Source of the DNA: Myxococcales bacterium
GTDB lineage: Bacteria; Myxococcota; Polyangia; Fen-1088
NCBI GenBank assembly: GCA_003153875.1
Contig: PMBY01000242.1
Span: 6,395 to 26,023, forward strand
Direction of reading: 5' to 3'
Length of the DNA: 19,629 nucleotides
Under the pieces are notes generated by a model. It was not told where the DNA came from, searched no databases, and saw only the letters and a program-made list of their open reading frames with translations. Each line of letters begins with the position of its first letter. Position 1 is the stretch's first letter. The translations under genes and the position numbers were made by a program. This document shows positions 1 to 6,838 of the stretch, one piece after another.

Positions 1-34
1 GGCTAGCCCGAATGAGAGCAGGAAAGGAAACCGC

Positions 35-424
35 ATGGCTCGTGTAGCAGGCATCGATCTTCCCCGAAACAAGCGCATGGAGTATGCGCTGACGTATATC
101 AACGGCATCGGGAGGACCAAGGCACGCGAGATCCTGAAGGCATCCGGTGTGTCGCTCGACAAGCGCAGTGATACGTTGGACGACAACGAAAGTCGCCGTA
201 TCCGTGAAGTCATCGAGCAGATGGGCCTGAAGATCGAGGGCGATCTGCAGCGTGAGATCTCGATGAACATCAAGCGCCTGATGGATTTGGGCTGCTACCG
301 CGGGTTGCGTCACCGACGCAGTCTGCCGGTTCACGGCCAGCGGACCAAGACCAACGCTCGCACCCGCAAGGGACCGCGCAAGGGACAGATGATCAAGCGC
401 AAGACGGAGGGTACGGGAGCCTAG
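35..424 (+). CDS. rpsM: 30S ribosomal protein S13
   Basis: This is the S13 protein of the small-subunit head, which contacts the large subunit (inter-subunit bridges) and the P-site tRNA. The 129-residue product opens with the family signature [14 protein letters not shown]. It carries the helix-two-turn-helix segment around residues 15-60, the [10 protein letters not shown] block near residues 87-96, and the basic C-terminal tail [15 protein letters not shown] typical of bacterial S13. The length is normal (family about 115-130). The start is preceded by a purine-rich GGAAAGGAAA. It is the first gene of a cluster continuing with S11, S4, RNA polymerase alpha and L17, the standard bacterial end of the S10/spc/alpha arrangement. 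Nothing is unusual. Confidence 0.98.
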   Translation: MARVAGIDLPRNKRMEYALTYINGIGRTKAREILKASGVSLDKRSDTLDDNESRRIREVIEQMGLKIEGDLQREISMNIKRLMDLGCYRGLRHRRSLPVHGQRTKTNARTRKGPRKGQMIKRKTEGTGA

Positions 425-502
425 CTGCAGCGAATCGGTCGGTCGTCTTCGCGAGAGGAGACGTCGGCCGCAACCTCACGAGAGAGATGAGACGGACGGA
501 AC

Positions 503-910
503 ATGTCGACTGACCAACCAGTAGTAGCCAAGCCAAAGACCAAGGCCAAGAAGGCCAAGAAGAGCATCCAGAGCGGCATCGCGCACATCACGGCGTCGTT
601 CAACAACACCATCGTGACCATCACCGATGTGTCCGGGAACGTGGTGTCGTGGTCGTCGTCGGGCGTGAAAGGATTCAAGGGCTCGCGCAAGTCGACGCCC
701 TTCGCGGCCCAGCTGGCTGCCGAGGATGCCGCCCACAAGGCCATGGAGCACGGGATGAAGTCCATCAACGTCTTCATCAAGGGTCCCGGTTCGGGGCGCG
801 AGTCGGCGCTGCGCGCATTGGCCGCCACCGGCTTCAAGATCAATCTCATCCGCGACCTGACCCCGATTCCCCACAATGGTTGCCGGCCGCCCAAGCGACG
901 CCGGGTGTGA
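503..910 (+). CDS. rpsK: 30S ribosomal protein S11
   Basis: This is S11 of the small-subunit platform, next to the mRNA exit (E-site) region. The 135-residue protein has a short Lys-rich N-terminal extension (residues 1-20). The conserved S11 fold follows, with [18 protein letters not shown], the [19 protein letters not shown] block, and the C-terminal signature ending [18 protein letters not shown]. The length fits the family (about 127-135). It lies 78 bp downstream of rpsM and 48 bp upstream of rpsD on the same strand, consistent with one transcript. The ribosome binding site is weak (GACGGA before the ATG). The call is secure. Confidence 0.98.
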   Translation: MSTDQPVVAKPKTKAKKAKKSIQSGIAHITASFNNTIVTITDVSGNVVSWSSSGVKGFKGSRKSTPFAAQLAAEDAAHKAMEHGMKSINVFIKGPGSGRESALRALAATGFKINLIRDLTPIPHNGCRPPKRRRV

Positions 911-958
911 TGCAATTATTTTCTAAGTTCCAGAACGCACGAGGAAGGTAACTCAGAG

Positions 959-1588
959 ATGGCGAAGTATTCCGGTCCCGTTTGTCGCCTCTGTCGCCGT
1001 GAGGACGTGAAGCTGTTCTTGAAAGGCGACCGTTGCTATACCGACAAGTGTGGCTACGAGAGGCGCGCCTATGCGCCCGGGCAGCATGGCCAGGCCCGCC
1101 GCAGGAAGATCTCGAACTACGGCTCCCAGTTGCGCGAGAAGCAGAAACTCAAGCGCATGTACGGTTTGGCTGAGCGGCAGTTCCGTGGCTACTACCACAA
1201 GGCCACGCGCATGAAGGGCGTGGCGGGTGAGAACCTGCTGCAACTGCTCGAACGCCGTCTTGACAACGTGGTGTACCGCCTGGGCTTTGCCTCTGATCAC
1301 GCGGAGGCGCGCCAGCTCGTCCGCCACGGACATTTCGTAGTCAATGGCAAGAAGGTCAACGTGCCCTCGTTCCTTTGTTCCGCCAACGACAGCGTTGCGG
1401 TCAAGGAGAAGTCCCGCAAGGTGACCCGCATACTGGAGAACCTGGGGGCTGTCGAACGCCGGGGCGTGCCCAAGTGGCTGCAACTGGACAAGGACAGTTT
1501 TCAAGGCAAGCTCGCCACGCTGCCCGCGCGCGAGGACTTGACCATGGCCATTCGCGAGCAGCTCGTCGTCGAGCTCTACTCGAAGTAG
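959..1588 (+). CDS. rpsD: 30S ribosomal protein S4, zinc-binding (C+) form
   Basis: S4 is a primary 16S rRNA-binding assembly protein. In many bacteria it also represses the alpha operon by binding its mRNA. The 209-residue product starts [15 protein letters not shown] and has four cysteines (C9, C12, C26, C31) arranged as in zinc-binding S4 proteins. The S4 RNA-binding domain follows at about residues 95-160 ([14 protein letters not shown] and [17 protein letters not shown]). The length is that of ordinary bacterial S4. A GAGGAAGG sequence lies about ten bases before the ATG. It sits between rpsK and rpoA as in the alpha operon. Whether S4 autoregulates here cannot be seen: I did not recognise a translational operator upstream of rpsM, where only 34 bp are available. 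Confidence 0.98.
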   Translation: MAKYSGPVCRLCRREDVKLFLKGDRCYTDKCGYERRAYAPGQHGQARRRKISNYGSQLREKQKLKRMYGLAERQFRGYYHKATRMKGVAGENLLQLLERRLDNVVYRLGFASDHAEARQLVRHGHFVVNGKKVNVPSFLCSANDSVAVKEKSRKVTRILENLGAVERRGVPKWLQLDKDSFQGKLATLPAREDLTMAIREQLVVELYSK

Positions 1589-1625
1589 ATCACCCGCCCA
1601 CCAGGATTTCAGATAGGAGAACAGA

Positions 1626-2672
1626 ATGTCGACCGTGAGTTCACCCACTGTGGCGGCGTCTCAGCCGGCGTTTGTTGCGAAGAATTGGCGCGATCTGATC
1701 CGCCCGCGCAACTTGGACGTGGATACAGAGTCGCTGACCGATACCTACGGGAAGTTCACCTGCGAGCCGTTGGAACGGGGCTTCGGCACCACCATCGGCA
1801 ACGGGCTTCGGCGGGTGCTGCTCTCGTCCCTACAGGGCGCCGCCATCACGGCCATCAAGATTGAAGGCGCTGTGCATGAGTTCACCTCGCTGCCCGAGGT
1901 GGCTGAAGACGTCACCGACATCGTGCTCAACCTGAAAGAGGTCATCATCCGGTCGTTGGATGGCAAGCCGCGCACCCTGCGACTGGACAAGGACGGCGCG
2001 GGCAAGGTGACGGCGCGGGACATCCAGTGCCCGGAGGGCATCGAGATTCTCAACCCCGACCGGCTCATCATGACCTGCTCCAAGGGCGCCAAGGTGCGCA
2101 TGGAGATCGAGATCGCCACGGGCCGTGGCTATGTGCCGGCCGAGCGCAACAAGACGCCGACCATGGGCGTGGGGACCGTCCCTATCGATTCGTTGTTCTC
2201 GCCCATCCGCAAGGTGAACTTCGCCGTTACCAACGCGCGCGTGGGACAGCAGACTGACTACGATCGTCTGACGCTGGAAGTGTGGACCAACGGCACGGTC
2301 AAGCCCGAGGACGCGGTTGCCTTTGCCGCCAAGATCTTCAAGGACCAACTGACCATCTTCATCAACTTCCAGGAAGGCGCCGAGCCGGCGCCCGAGGCCA
2401 CGGTCTCCGAGGAGCAGCAGAAGCTCAACGAGAACCTGTGGAAGTCAGTGGACGATCTGGAACTGTCCGTGCGTTCGGCCAACTGTCTACAGAATGCGAA
2501 TATCCGCTGCATCGGCGAGTTGGTGCAGCGAACCGAATCAGAAATGCTGAAGACCAAGAACTTTGGGCGCAAGTCGCTCAAGGAGATCAAAGAGATCTTG
2601 GCCAGCATGGGTTTGTCATTGGGCATGAAACTGGAAGGCTGGCCGGGAGACGGTCCGCCCAAGAAGGCCTGA
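1626..2672 (+). CDS. rpoA: DNA-directed RNA polymerase alpha subunit
   Basis: The alpha subunit dimerises to start RNA polymerase assembly and contacts upstream promoter DNA and activators through its C-terminal domain. The 348-residue product contains the N-terminal dimerisation region with [18 protein letters not shown] near residues 52-69. An insert domain follows, then, after a linker at about 253-265, the alpha-CTD with [16 protein letters not shown] and the helix-hairpin-helix segment [13 protein letters not shown]. There is an N-terminal extension of roughly 20 residues before the usual beginning ([10 protein letters not shown]). The ATG is preceded by AGGAGA at good spacing. It is followed 48 bp later by rplQ, the standard order. 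Confidence 0.98.
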   Translation: MSTVSSPTVAASQPAFVAKNWRDLIRPRNLDVDTESLTDTYGKFTCEPLERGFGTTIGNGLRRVLLSSLQGAAITAIKIEGAVHEFTSLPEVAEDVTDIVLNLKEVIIRSLDGKPRTLRLDKDGAGKVTARDIQCPEGIEILNPDRLIMTCSKGAKVRMEIEIATGRGYVPAERNKTPTMGVGTVPIDSLFSPIRKVNFAVTNARVGQQTDYDRLTLEVWTNGTVKPEDAVAFAAKIFKDQLTIFINFQEGAEPAPEATVSEEQQKLNENLWKSVDDLELSVRSANCLQNANIRCIGELVQRTESEMLKTKNFGRKSLKEIKEILASMGLSLGMKLEGWPGDGPPKKA

Positions 2673-2720
2673 TCGACAAGACCGCCCCCACCAGCCAACT
2701 TCACCAGCTGCTAGGCGAAC

Positions 2721-3374
2721 ATGCGACATAAGAGAGCAGGACTGCACCTTTCTCGGACTCCGGCCCACCGCAAGGCTTTGTTTTCCAACCTTGTGGCGGC
2801 CCTATTGACCTACGAGCGCATCCGGACCACGGAAACCAAGGCCAAGGAGGTGCGCCGACTCGCTGAGCGGGCCATCACCTGGGCGCGGCGCCTGGGCGCT
2901 GTGCTGACCAAGAAGCCCGAGAAGCGCACCGATGAGGAAAGGGCGCGTGTGGTGCATGCGATGCGCATGGCCTTGCGGGCGATTCGTGACCGGCAGGCCG
3001 TGCTCAAGCTGTTCGAGGAAATCGGACCGCGCTACCTGACCAGGCATGGGGGCTACACCAGAATCATGAAATTGGGGCCGCGTCCTGGGGATGCGGCGCC
3101 CATGTCGCTGCTGGAACTCATTCCGGGCGAGGGTGAGGCAAGCAAGCCTGAACCCAAGCCAACCCAGGAAAAGGGGAAGGCCAAGCCCACACCTAAGAAG
3201 GAGCCAGCTGAAAAGGGCAAAGCCAAAGAGGCCGCCGGTCGGCCCAAGAAAGCCGCACCCAAGGCGGCGGCGCCCAAGGGCGGGGTCAAGAAGGAGTCAG
3301 CGGCCCGCTCTGCCAAGCCGTCAGGGGCCACGACCCGGCGGGCTCCGCGCGGACGCAAGGGCGGCGGCGAGTAG
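2721..3374 (+). CDS. rplQ: 50S ribosomal protein L17 with long basic C-terminal tail
   Basis: L17 binds the 23S rRNA near the exit tunnel side of the large subunit. Residues 1-135 are a complete L17 core: MRHKRAGLHLSRTPAHRKAL at the start, TTETKAKEVRRLAE, and GGYTRIMKLGPRPGDAAPM at the end. The core has a charged insertion around residues 59-77, relative to the short E. coli-type protein. Residues 136-217 form a low-complexity tail rich in Lys, Ala, Pro, Arg and Gly, with repeated KGKAK and PKKA-like units. The total of 217 residues is well above the common 115-135. The tail is in frame and ends cleanly at TAG before a hairpin. It resembles histone H1-like or nucleic-acid-binding tails in composition; its role is unknown. 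Confidence 0.97.
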   Translation: MRHKRAGLHLSRTPAHRKALFSNLVAALLTYERIRTTETKAKEVRRLAERAITWARRLGAVLTKKPEKRTDEERARVVHAMRMALRAIRDRQAVLKLFEEIGPRYLTRHGGYTRIMKLGPRPGDAAPMSLLELIPGEGEASKPEPKPTQEKGKAKPTPKKEPAEKGKAKEAAGRPKKAAPKAAAPKGGVKKESAARSAKPSGATTRRAPRGRKGGGE

Positions 3375-3375
3375 G

Positions 3376-3418
3376 GCCGGCCCCGGGGGAGGCCGGCTCG
3401 CGGGTCGCAGCTCGCGAG
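3376..3418 (+). terminator. Tandem GC-rich hairpins just after rplQ
   Basis: The first inverted repeat pairs GCCGGCC (3376-3382) with GGCCGGC (3391-3397) around an 8-base loop. The second pairs CTCGCG (3397-3402) with CGCGAG (3413-3418). They start two bases after the rplQ stop, which fits the end of the ribosomal transcript. There is no T-tract, so a classical intrinsic terminator is not supported. They could be a terminator of the GC-rich type, a processing site, or mRNA 3'-end protection. Confidence 0.4.
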
Positions 3419-3420
3419 GG

Positions 3421-3561
3421 CGTGAGCGAGAGCGAGTTCATGGGCGGTACGCGAAAGGCGAAGAGGGTTCCGCGGGACGCTCACGTCTTGTCGCCCAACG
3501 CAGGCCGCGTTCCGCTCACGCTACCGCTACCGCTCACGCTGGCCGGGCGGCGCTGGCCGGG
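3421..3561. repeat. Short direct and inverted repeats between rplQ and the export-gate genes
   Basis: CGTGAGCG (3421-3428) is perfectly inverted as CGCTCACG (3478-3485). CCGCTCACGCT occurs twice (3512-3522 and 3530-3540) with CTACCG units between. CTGGCCGGG occurs at 3539-3547 and 3553-3561. No reading frame with coding character is seen across this stretch. The repeats could be a decayed non-coding element or a structured leader; no function can be assigned. Confidence 0.5.
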
Positions 3562-3567
3562 AAGCCT

Positions 3568-3587
3568 GCTCGCCCATGTGGGCGAGC
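3568..3587. terminator. Perfect 8-bp stem, 4-base loop hairpin upstream of fliO
   Basis: GCTCGCCC (3568-3575) pairs perfectly with GGGCGAGC (3580-3587) around the loop ATGT. It lies about 47 bp before the fliO start. A TTGACA hexamer follows at 3599-3604, but no convincing -10 box is at the right distance. The hairpin may insulate the export-gate genes from the ribosomal operon or lie in a leader. No T-run follows, so terminator activity is a guess. Confidence 0.35.
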
Positions 3588-3634
3588 CAACTCCCTGGTT
3601 GACAGCGCAACGCGGGTAGCGGTAACACGACGCC

Positions 3635-4000
3635 ATGGGTGCGTCAGCGACTGACTTGCCTGGCCTTGGGAGTTCCTTTGCGTTGTCGCTTGTGTCCCTG
3701 GCCCTCGTCTGCCTACTGGCCTACGTGGCCCTGCGCTGGTTTTCGCGGCGAGGCGCTGGTCGCAGTGAAGGTCCGGTGCGAATCCTGGCTCGCTGCCCGC
3801 TCGAACCTCGGCGTGCCGTCTATCTCTTGCAGGTGGCCGGCCGCTGTTTTCTCGTCGGGGTAGGAGACGGGCCGATGTCGTTGCTGGCCGAAATCGATCC
3901 GGCGGCCGTGACGAGCGAAGCGGGCGTCGGGGCGCCTGCCCAGACCGGTTTGCGATTCGCTGAGGTGTTGTCCCGCTTCCGGGGGAGGTCGAAGCCGTGA
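3635..4000 (+). CDS. fliO: FliO-like flagellar/type III export gate accessory protein
   Basis: FliO is a small membrane protein that assists assembly of the FliP-FliQ-FliR export pore. The 121-residue product has one transmembrane segment at about residues 13-35. A short cytoplasmic domain follows with the FliO-type motif LEPRRAVYLLQVAGRCFLVGV (residues 56-76), matching the family pattern L-x3-RR-xx-YL-x-V-x-GR-x-x-L-V-G. A low-complexity tail completes it. It is the first gene of a packed five-gene run, and its stop overlaps the next gene's GTG start in the tetranucleotide GTGA. FliO is classically flagellar and absent from most injectisomes, so its presence beside an SctR-like pore protein is informative. 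No clear ribosome binding site precedes the ATG. Confidence 0.78.
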   Translation: MGASATDLPGLGSSFALSLVSLALVCLLAYVALRWFSRRGAGRSEGPVRILARCPLEPRRAVYLLQVAGRCFLVGVGDGPMSLLAEIDPAAVTSEAGVGAPAQTGLRFAEVLSRFRGRSKP

Positions 4001-4710
4001 ACGCGATGCTGCTCGGGACAGCGGTGGCGAGCGATACGGGACTGGCCTCGCGGCCGCTCGTGCTGCTGGTTGTGATTGGGGCACTTTCCCTGCTGCCCTT
4101 CGTTCTGTTGCTCATGACAAGCTTCGTGAAGATCGCGGTGGTGCTTTCGGTGCTCAAGAGCGCCCTTGGTACGCCGCAGATCCCGCCTGCCCAGGTGGTC
4201 ACCGGCGTGGCGCTCATCCTCACCTTGTTTGTGATGGCCCCCACGGGCCTGCGCATGTTTCATTCGGTCGAGCCGTTGCTCAATCAAGGCGCCGGTGCGG
4301 ATGTGCTGAGCGGGCAGACTGCAGAGGCATTGGTCGCGGCCACCGCAAAAGCCAAGGAGCCATTGCGCGAGTTCTTGCTCAAGAACGCCAGCGCGCGGGA
4401 TCGGAGCGTCTTTCACAGCCTGGCCCTGCGCATGCGCACGGCCGAGGAACGTGTCGGGCTTTCCGACCGCGACTTCTTGGTGGTGCTGCCCGCGTTTCTG
4501 ACGTCTGAACTGCGTCGTGCGTTCGAGATCGGGTTTCTGCTCTTCGTTCCCTTCCTGGTGGTCGACATGGTGATTGCCAATCTGCTCTTGGCCCTGGGCA
4601 TGCACATGCTCTCGCCCACCACCGTGTCGCTGCCTTTCAAGTTGCTGCTCTTCGTTCTGGCTGACGGCTGGCAGCTCTTGTTGCGTGGCTTGGTGGAATC
4701 CTATGTTTAG
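3997..4710 (+). CDS. fliP (sctR): Type III/flagellar export gate pore protein, FliP/SctR family
   Basis: FliP/SctR forms the pentameric core of the inner-membrane pore through which unfolded type III substrates pass. The 237-residue protein contains the family blocks SLLPFVLLLMTSFVKIAVVL (residues 31-50), ALGTPQIPP (56-64), a periplasmic segment (about 90-170), and the C-terminal FLLFVPFLVVDMVIANLL block with MLSPTTVSLPFKLLLFVLADGW. TSFVKI rather than the common flagellar TSFTRI leans toward the injectisome SctR type. No obvious cleavable signal peptide precedes the first membrane segment, unlike many flagellar FliP proteins. The start is GTG with GGGGGAGG eight bases upstream, overlapping the fliO stop. 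Its last 8 bases overlap the next gene. Confidence 0.93.
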   Translation: MNAMLLGTAVASDTGLASRPLVLLVVIGALSLLPFVLLLMTSFVKIAVVLSVLKSALGTPQIPPAQVVTGVALILTLFVMAPTGLRMFHSVEPLLNQGAGADVLSGQTAEALVAATAKAKEPLREFLLKNASARDRSVFHSLALRMRTAEERVGLSDRDFLVVLPAFLTSELRRAFEIGFLLFVPFLVVDMVIANLLLALGMHMLSPTTVSLPFKLLLFVLADGWQLLLRGLVESYV

Positions 4711-4981
4711 CGTTCTGGGCAGCGAATTGATCCTGCGGGCGGTGCGCGAGGGGTTGCTGCTCGTGATCTTGGTGTCGGCGCCACCGCTGCTGGCCAGCCT
4801 GGCGGTCGGGTTGATCGTGGGCATCCTGCAAGCCGCGACTCAGGTGCACGAGCAGACGCTGGTGTTCGTGCCAAAGTTGCTGGCAGTGACGCTGGTTTTG
4901 ATCGCCATGGGGCCGCTTCTCGGCGCCCAGGTGCTGCGCTTCACCCAGGCGCTGCTGCTGGCCATCCCGACCATCCACTGA
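4703..4981 (+). CDS. fliQ (sctS): Type III/flagellar export gate protein, FliQ/SctS family
   Basis: FliQ/SctS is a two-helix membrane protein, four copies of which pack on the FliP-FliR pore. The 92-residue product has two hydrophobic hairpin helices (about residues 17-40 and 52-76). It carries the family loop motif QAATQVHEQTLVFVPKLLAV, equivalent to the usual Q-x-x-T-Q-x-x-EQTL-x-F-x-PK. The length matches the family (85-95). The chosen ATG overlaps the end of the previous gene by 8 bases, which gives the correct N-terminus; an open frame continues further upstream but only as an out-of-frame shadow of fliP. Translational coupling within the operon is likely. Confidence 0.93.
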   Translation: MFSVLGSELILRAVREGLLLVILVSAPPLLASLAVGLIVGILQAATQVHEQTLVFVPKLLAVTLVLIAMGPLLGAQVLRFTQALLLAIPTIH

Positions 4982-4989
4982 TCGCCGCC

Positions 4990-5769
4990 ATGTGGCCCGA
5001 TCTCGAACCAGCCCTGGTTGTCTTCGCCCTGGGCAGCGCGCGCACAGTGCCGTTCGTCTGGTTGATTCCGGCCTTTGGAGGCCCGAGCCTGCCGGCACGG
5101 GTGAGGCTGGCTTTGGGCTTTGCGCTTTCAGCCTTGTGCTTTCCGCTGATCGCGGGCCGGGTGCCCTCGGGAGGACCGGTCCTTTGGGTGTTGCTCGCGC
5201 TGCGCGAGTGCGGGGTGGGGCTGGTCATGGGGTTTGTGGCGGCGTGTATGTTTCGTGCGGTGGAGGCGGCGGGCTGGCTGACAGACACTTTGCGTGGGGC
5301 GAACCTGGCCGAGGTGATCGCGCCCGACCAGGGCAGTCGTAGCAGCCCGCTGGGCGAGCTATTGCTACTTCTGTCCGTGGTGGTGTTTCTGGAGGCAGGT
5401 GGCGCTGGCATCCTTGCCACGGCCCTGGCTCGCAGCTACGAAGCGGTGCCGCTCGGGCCGACAGCCTCAAGCCCGGCCAGCCTGCGGGCAGCGGCCTTCC
5501 TGGTCATCGTGGCTTCGGCCAAGTTGATCGAGGCCGCTATCGGGTTGGCGGCTCCGGCCTTGGTTGCTCTGCTTCTGGCTGACTTGGCTCTGGGTGCTTT
5601 GGGTCGTGCGCTTCCGCAGATCCCGCTGTATTTCGTGGGCATGCCGGCCAAGGCCCTGCTTGGCGTGGGCGCGGTGCTGGCTGGGCTGGCCACGCTGGAT
5701 TCGGCATTGACCGTGGGGTTCCGCGGCTTCTTGGTCTTGCTGGAAAGGGCGGCGCAGCTCGGGCGCTGA
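4990..5769 (+). CDS. fliR (sctT): Type III/flagellar export gate protein, FliR/SctT family
   Basis: FliR/SctT completes the export pore as a single subunit that mimics FliP and FliQ structurally. The 259-residue, very hydrophobic protein has about six membrane segments. Family blocks include the N-terminal R-x-x-P-F-x-x-x-P-x-FGG-x-x-x-PARVRLALGFALS region, a central GLVMGFVAACMFRAVEAAGWLTD, SPLGELLLLLSVVVFLEAGG, and the C-terminal DLALGALGRALPQIPLYFVGMPAK. The length is typical (about 250-270). It starts 8 bp after the fliQ stop and ends 10 bp before the next gene, so all five export-gate genes probably share one transcript. Codon use matches the neighbours. Confidence 0.93.
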   Translation: MWPDLEPALVVFALGSARTVPFVWLIPAFGGPSLPARVRLALGFALSALCFPLIAGRVPSGGPVLWVLLALRECGVGLVMGFVAACMFRAVEAAGWLTDTLRGANLAEVIAPDQGSRSSPLGELLLLLSVVVFLEAGGAGILATALARSYEAVPLGPTASSPASLRAAAFLVIVASAKLIEAAIGLAAPALVALLLADLALGALGRALPQIPLYFVGMPAKALLGVGAVLAGLATLDSALTVGFRGFLVLLERAAQLGR

Positions 5770-5779
5770 CAGTTGCCCA

Positions 5780-6814
5780 ATGGCTGAACCCACCGCCGCT
5801 GCCAAGACCGAGCAACCGACAGCGCAGCGCCTGGCTGAGGCGCGCCGGCGCGGCTCGATCGCCGTGAGCCGCGATCTACTGTCCGGTGCGACTGGGCTCG
5901 CCCTTTGCGCGGCTCTGGTACTTGGCGGACGCGCCTGGATCGGGGGTCTCGTCGCGTACTTGCGAATGGCTCTTGACGATGCCACCTCAAACCCCAGCCT
6001 GTCGTCGGCCGGCTGGGCCGCCTTGCACGCAGCCCGGGACGCATTGCTCTGGCCGCTCGCGATCGCGGTGGTGGCCGCGCTTGTTGTTGGGATTGCCCAG
6101 ACGCGCGGTTTGTTCTCCGCATATCCGCTCAGGTTCGATTTCACGCGCGCGATGCCGTCAGCCCGCCGGCTGCTTGGGACAGCCGCGCTCGGCGAGATCA
6201 CCAAGAACTTGTTCAAGGCCGTGGTAGTGGCCCTGCTGGCTTGGTGGACGCTGGCCCCAGCCTTCTCGGATGTGGCGCACTTGGCGGGCAGACCAGCGGG
6301 TTCGGCACTCGCGCTGTTTGGTGTTCTTGGTGCCAGGCTGGGCCTGCGTCTGGCGGCAGCCGCAGTCGTGTTGGGAGTGGCCGACTTTCTGTGGCAGCGC
6401 CTTCGCCACGCGAGGTCGCTGCGCATGAGCCGGGAAGAGGTCAAGCGCGAGCAGAAGGAGCGCGAGGGAGATCCCCTGCACAAGGTCGAGCGCCAGCGTT
6501 TGCATCGCGAGATATTGGAGCAGCAGATCATCGAGGACGTGCGCCGGGCCAAGCTGGTAGTCGTCGATGGTGACCGTGTGGCCGTGGCGATTGGCTATGA
6601 TCCCGACCAGGCAGATGCTCCCGTGATTGTCGCCAGGGGCGAGCGGCTGGTCGCCGGCATGATCAGAGACGTGGCACGCCAAGCTGGGGTGCCGCTGTGG
6701 ACCGACGCTGCCTTGGCTCAGGCGCTGCGCGAGGTGGAGCCGGGCGACGAGATCCCCGGGTCAGCCTTCGAAGCTGTGGCCAGTTTGCTGGTGCGGCCCG
6801 CCGAGAACGCGTAG
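5780..6814 (+). CDS. flhB (sctU): FlhB/SctU-family export switch protein lacking the NPTH autocleavage motif
   Basis: FlhB/SctU wraps the export pore and controls substrate class; it normally cleaves itself between Asn and Pro of NPTH. The 344-residue protein begins with the family pattern KTEQPTAQRLAEARRRG (residues 9-25). Four membrane segments follow, then a cytoplasmic domain opening MSREEVKREQKEREGDP (216-232). Downstream the family sequence is well conserved (APVIVARGERL, GVPLWTDAALAQALREVEPGDEIP). At the cleavage site, however, residues 263-266 read DGDR instead of NPTH, with matching flanks (KLVVV before, VAVAIGYD after). The family Asn, Pro and His are therefore all missing, so self-cleavage is not expected. 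The reading frame is intact, which argues against simple decay. Confidence 0.9.
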   Translation: MAEPTAAAKTEQPTAQRLAEARRRGSIAVSRDLLSGATGLALCAALVLGGRAWIGGLVAYLRMALDDATSNPSLSSAGWAALHAARDALLWPLAIAVVAALVVGIAQTRGLFSAYPLRFDFTRAMPSARRLLGTAALGEITKNLFKAVVVALLAWWTLAPAFSDVAHLAGRPAGSALALFGVLGARLGLRLAAAAVVLGVADFLWQRLRHARSLRMSREEVKREQKEREGDPLHKVERQRLHREILEQQIIEDVRRAKLVVVDGDRVAVAIGYDPDQADAPVIVARGERLVAGMIRDVARQAGVPLWTDAALAQALREVEPGDEIPGSAFEAVASLLVRPAENA

Positions 6815-6838
6815 CTGTGTGCTGTCGAAAGGAAACGC

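Noticed and set aside
1..6. GGC TAG at the left edge could be the last codon and stop of rpmJ (L36), which often precedes rpsM.
   Set aside because: One codon is not evidence; only the usual gene order suggests it.
3599..3628. TTGACA followed by TAACAC as a promoter for the export-gate genes.
   Set aside because: The -35 is perfect but the downstream hexamer matches the -10 consensus at only three positions, and the ATG would be almost at the transcript start.
3820..4824. A 334-residue - strand frame opposite fliO, fliP and fliQ, rich in His, Gln and Glu.
   Set aside because: Its composition follows from reversing hydrophobic Leu/Val codons of membrane proteins; no domain is seen.
5467..6552. 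A 361-residue open frame on the - strand opposite fliR and flhB.
   Set aside because: The FliR and FlhB products on + have clear family blocks; the antisense product is low-complexity Ala/Arg/Ser/Pro.
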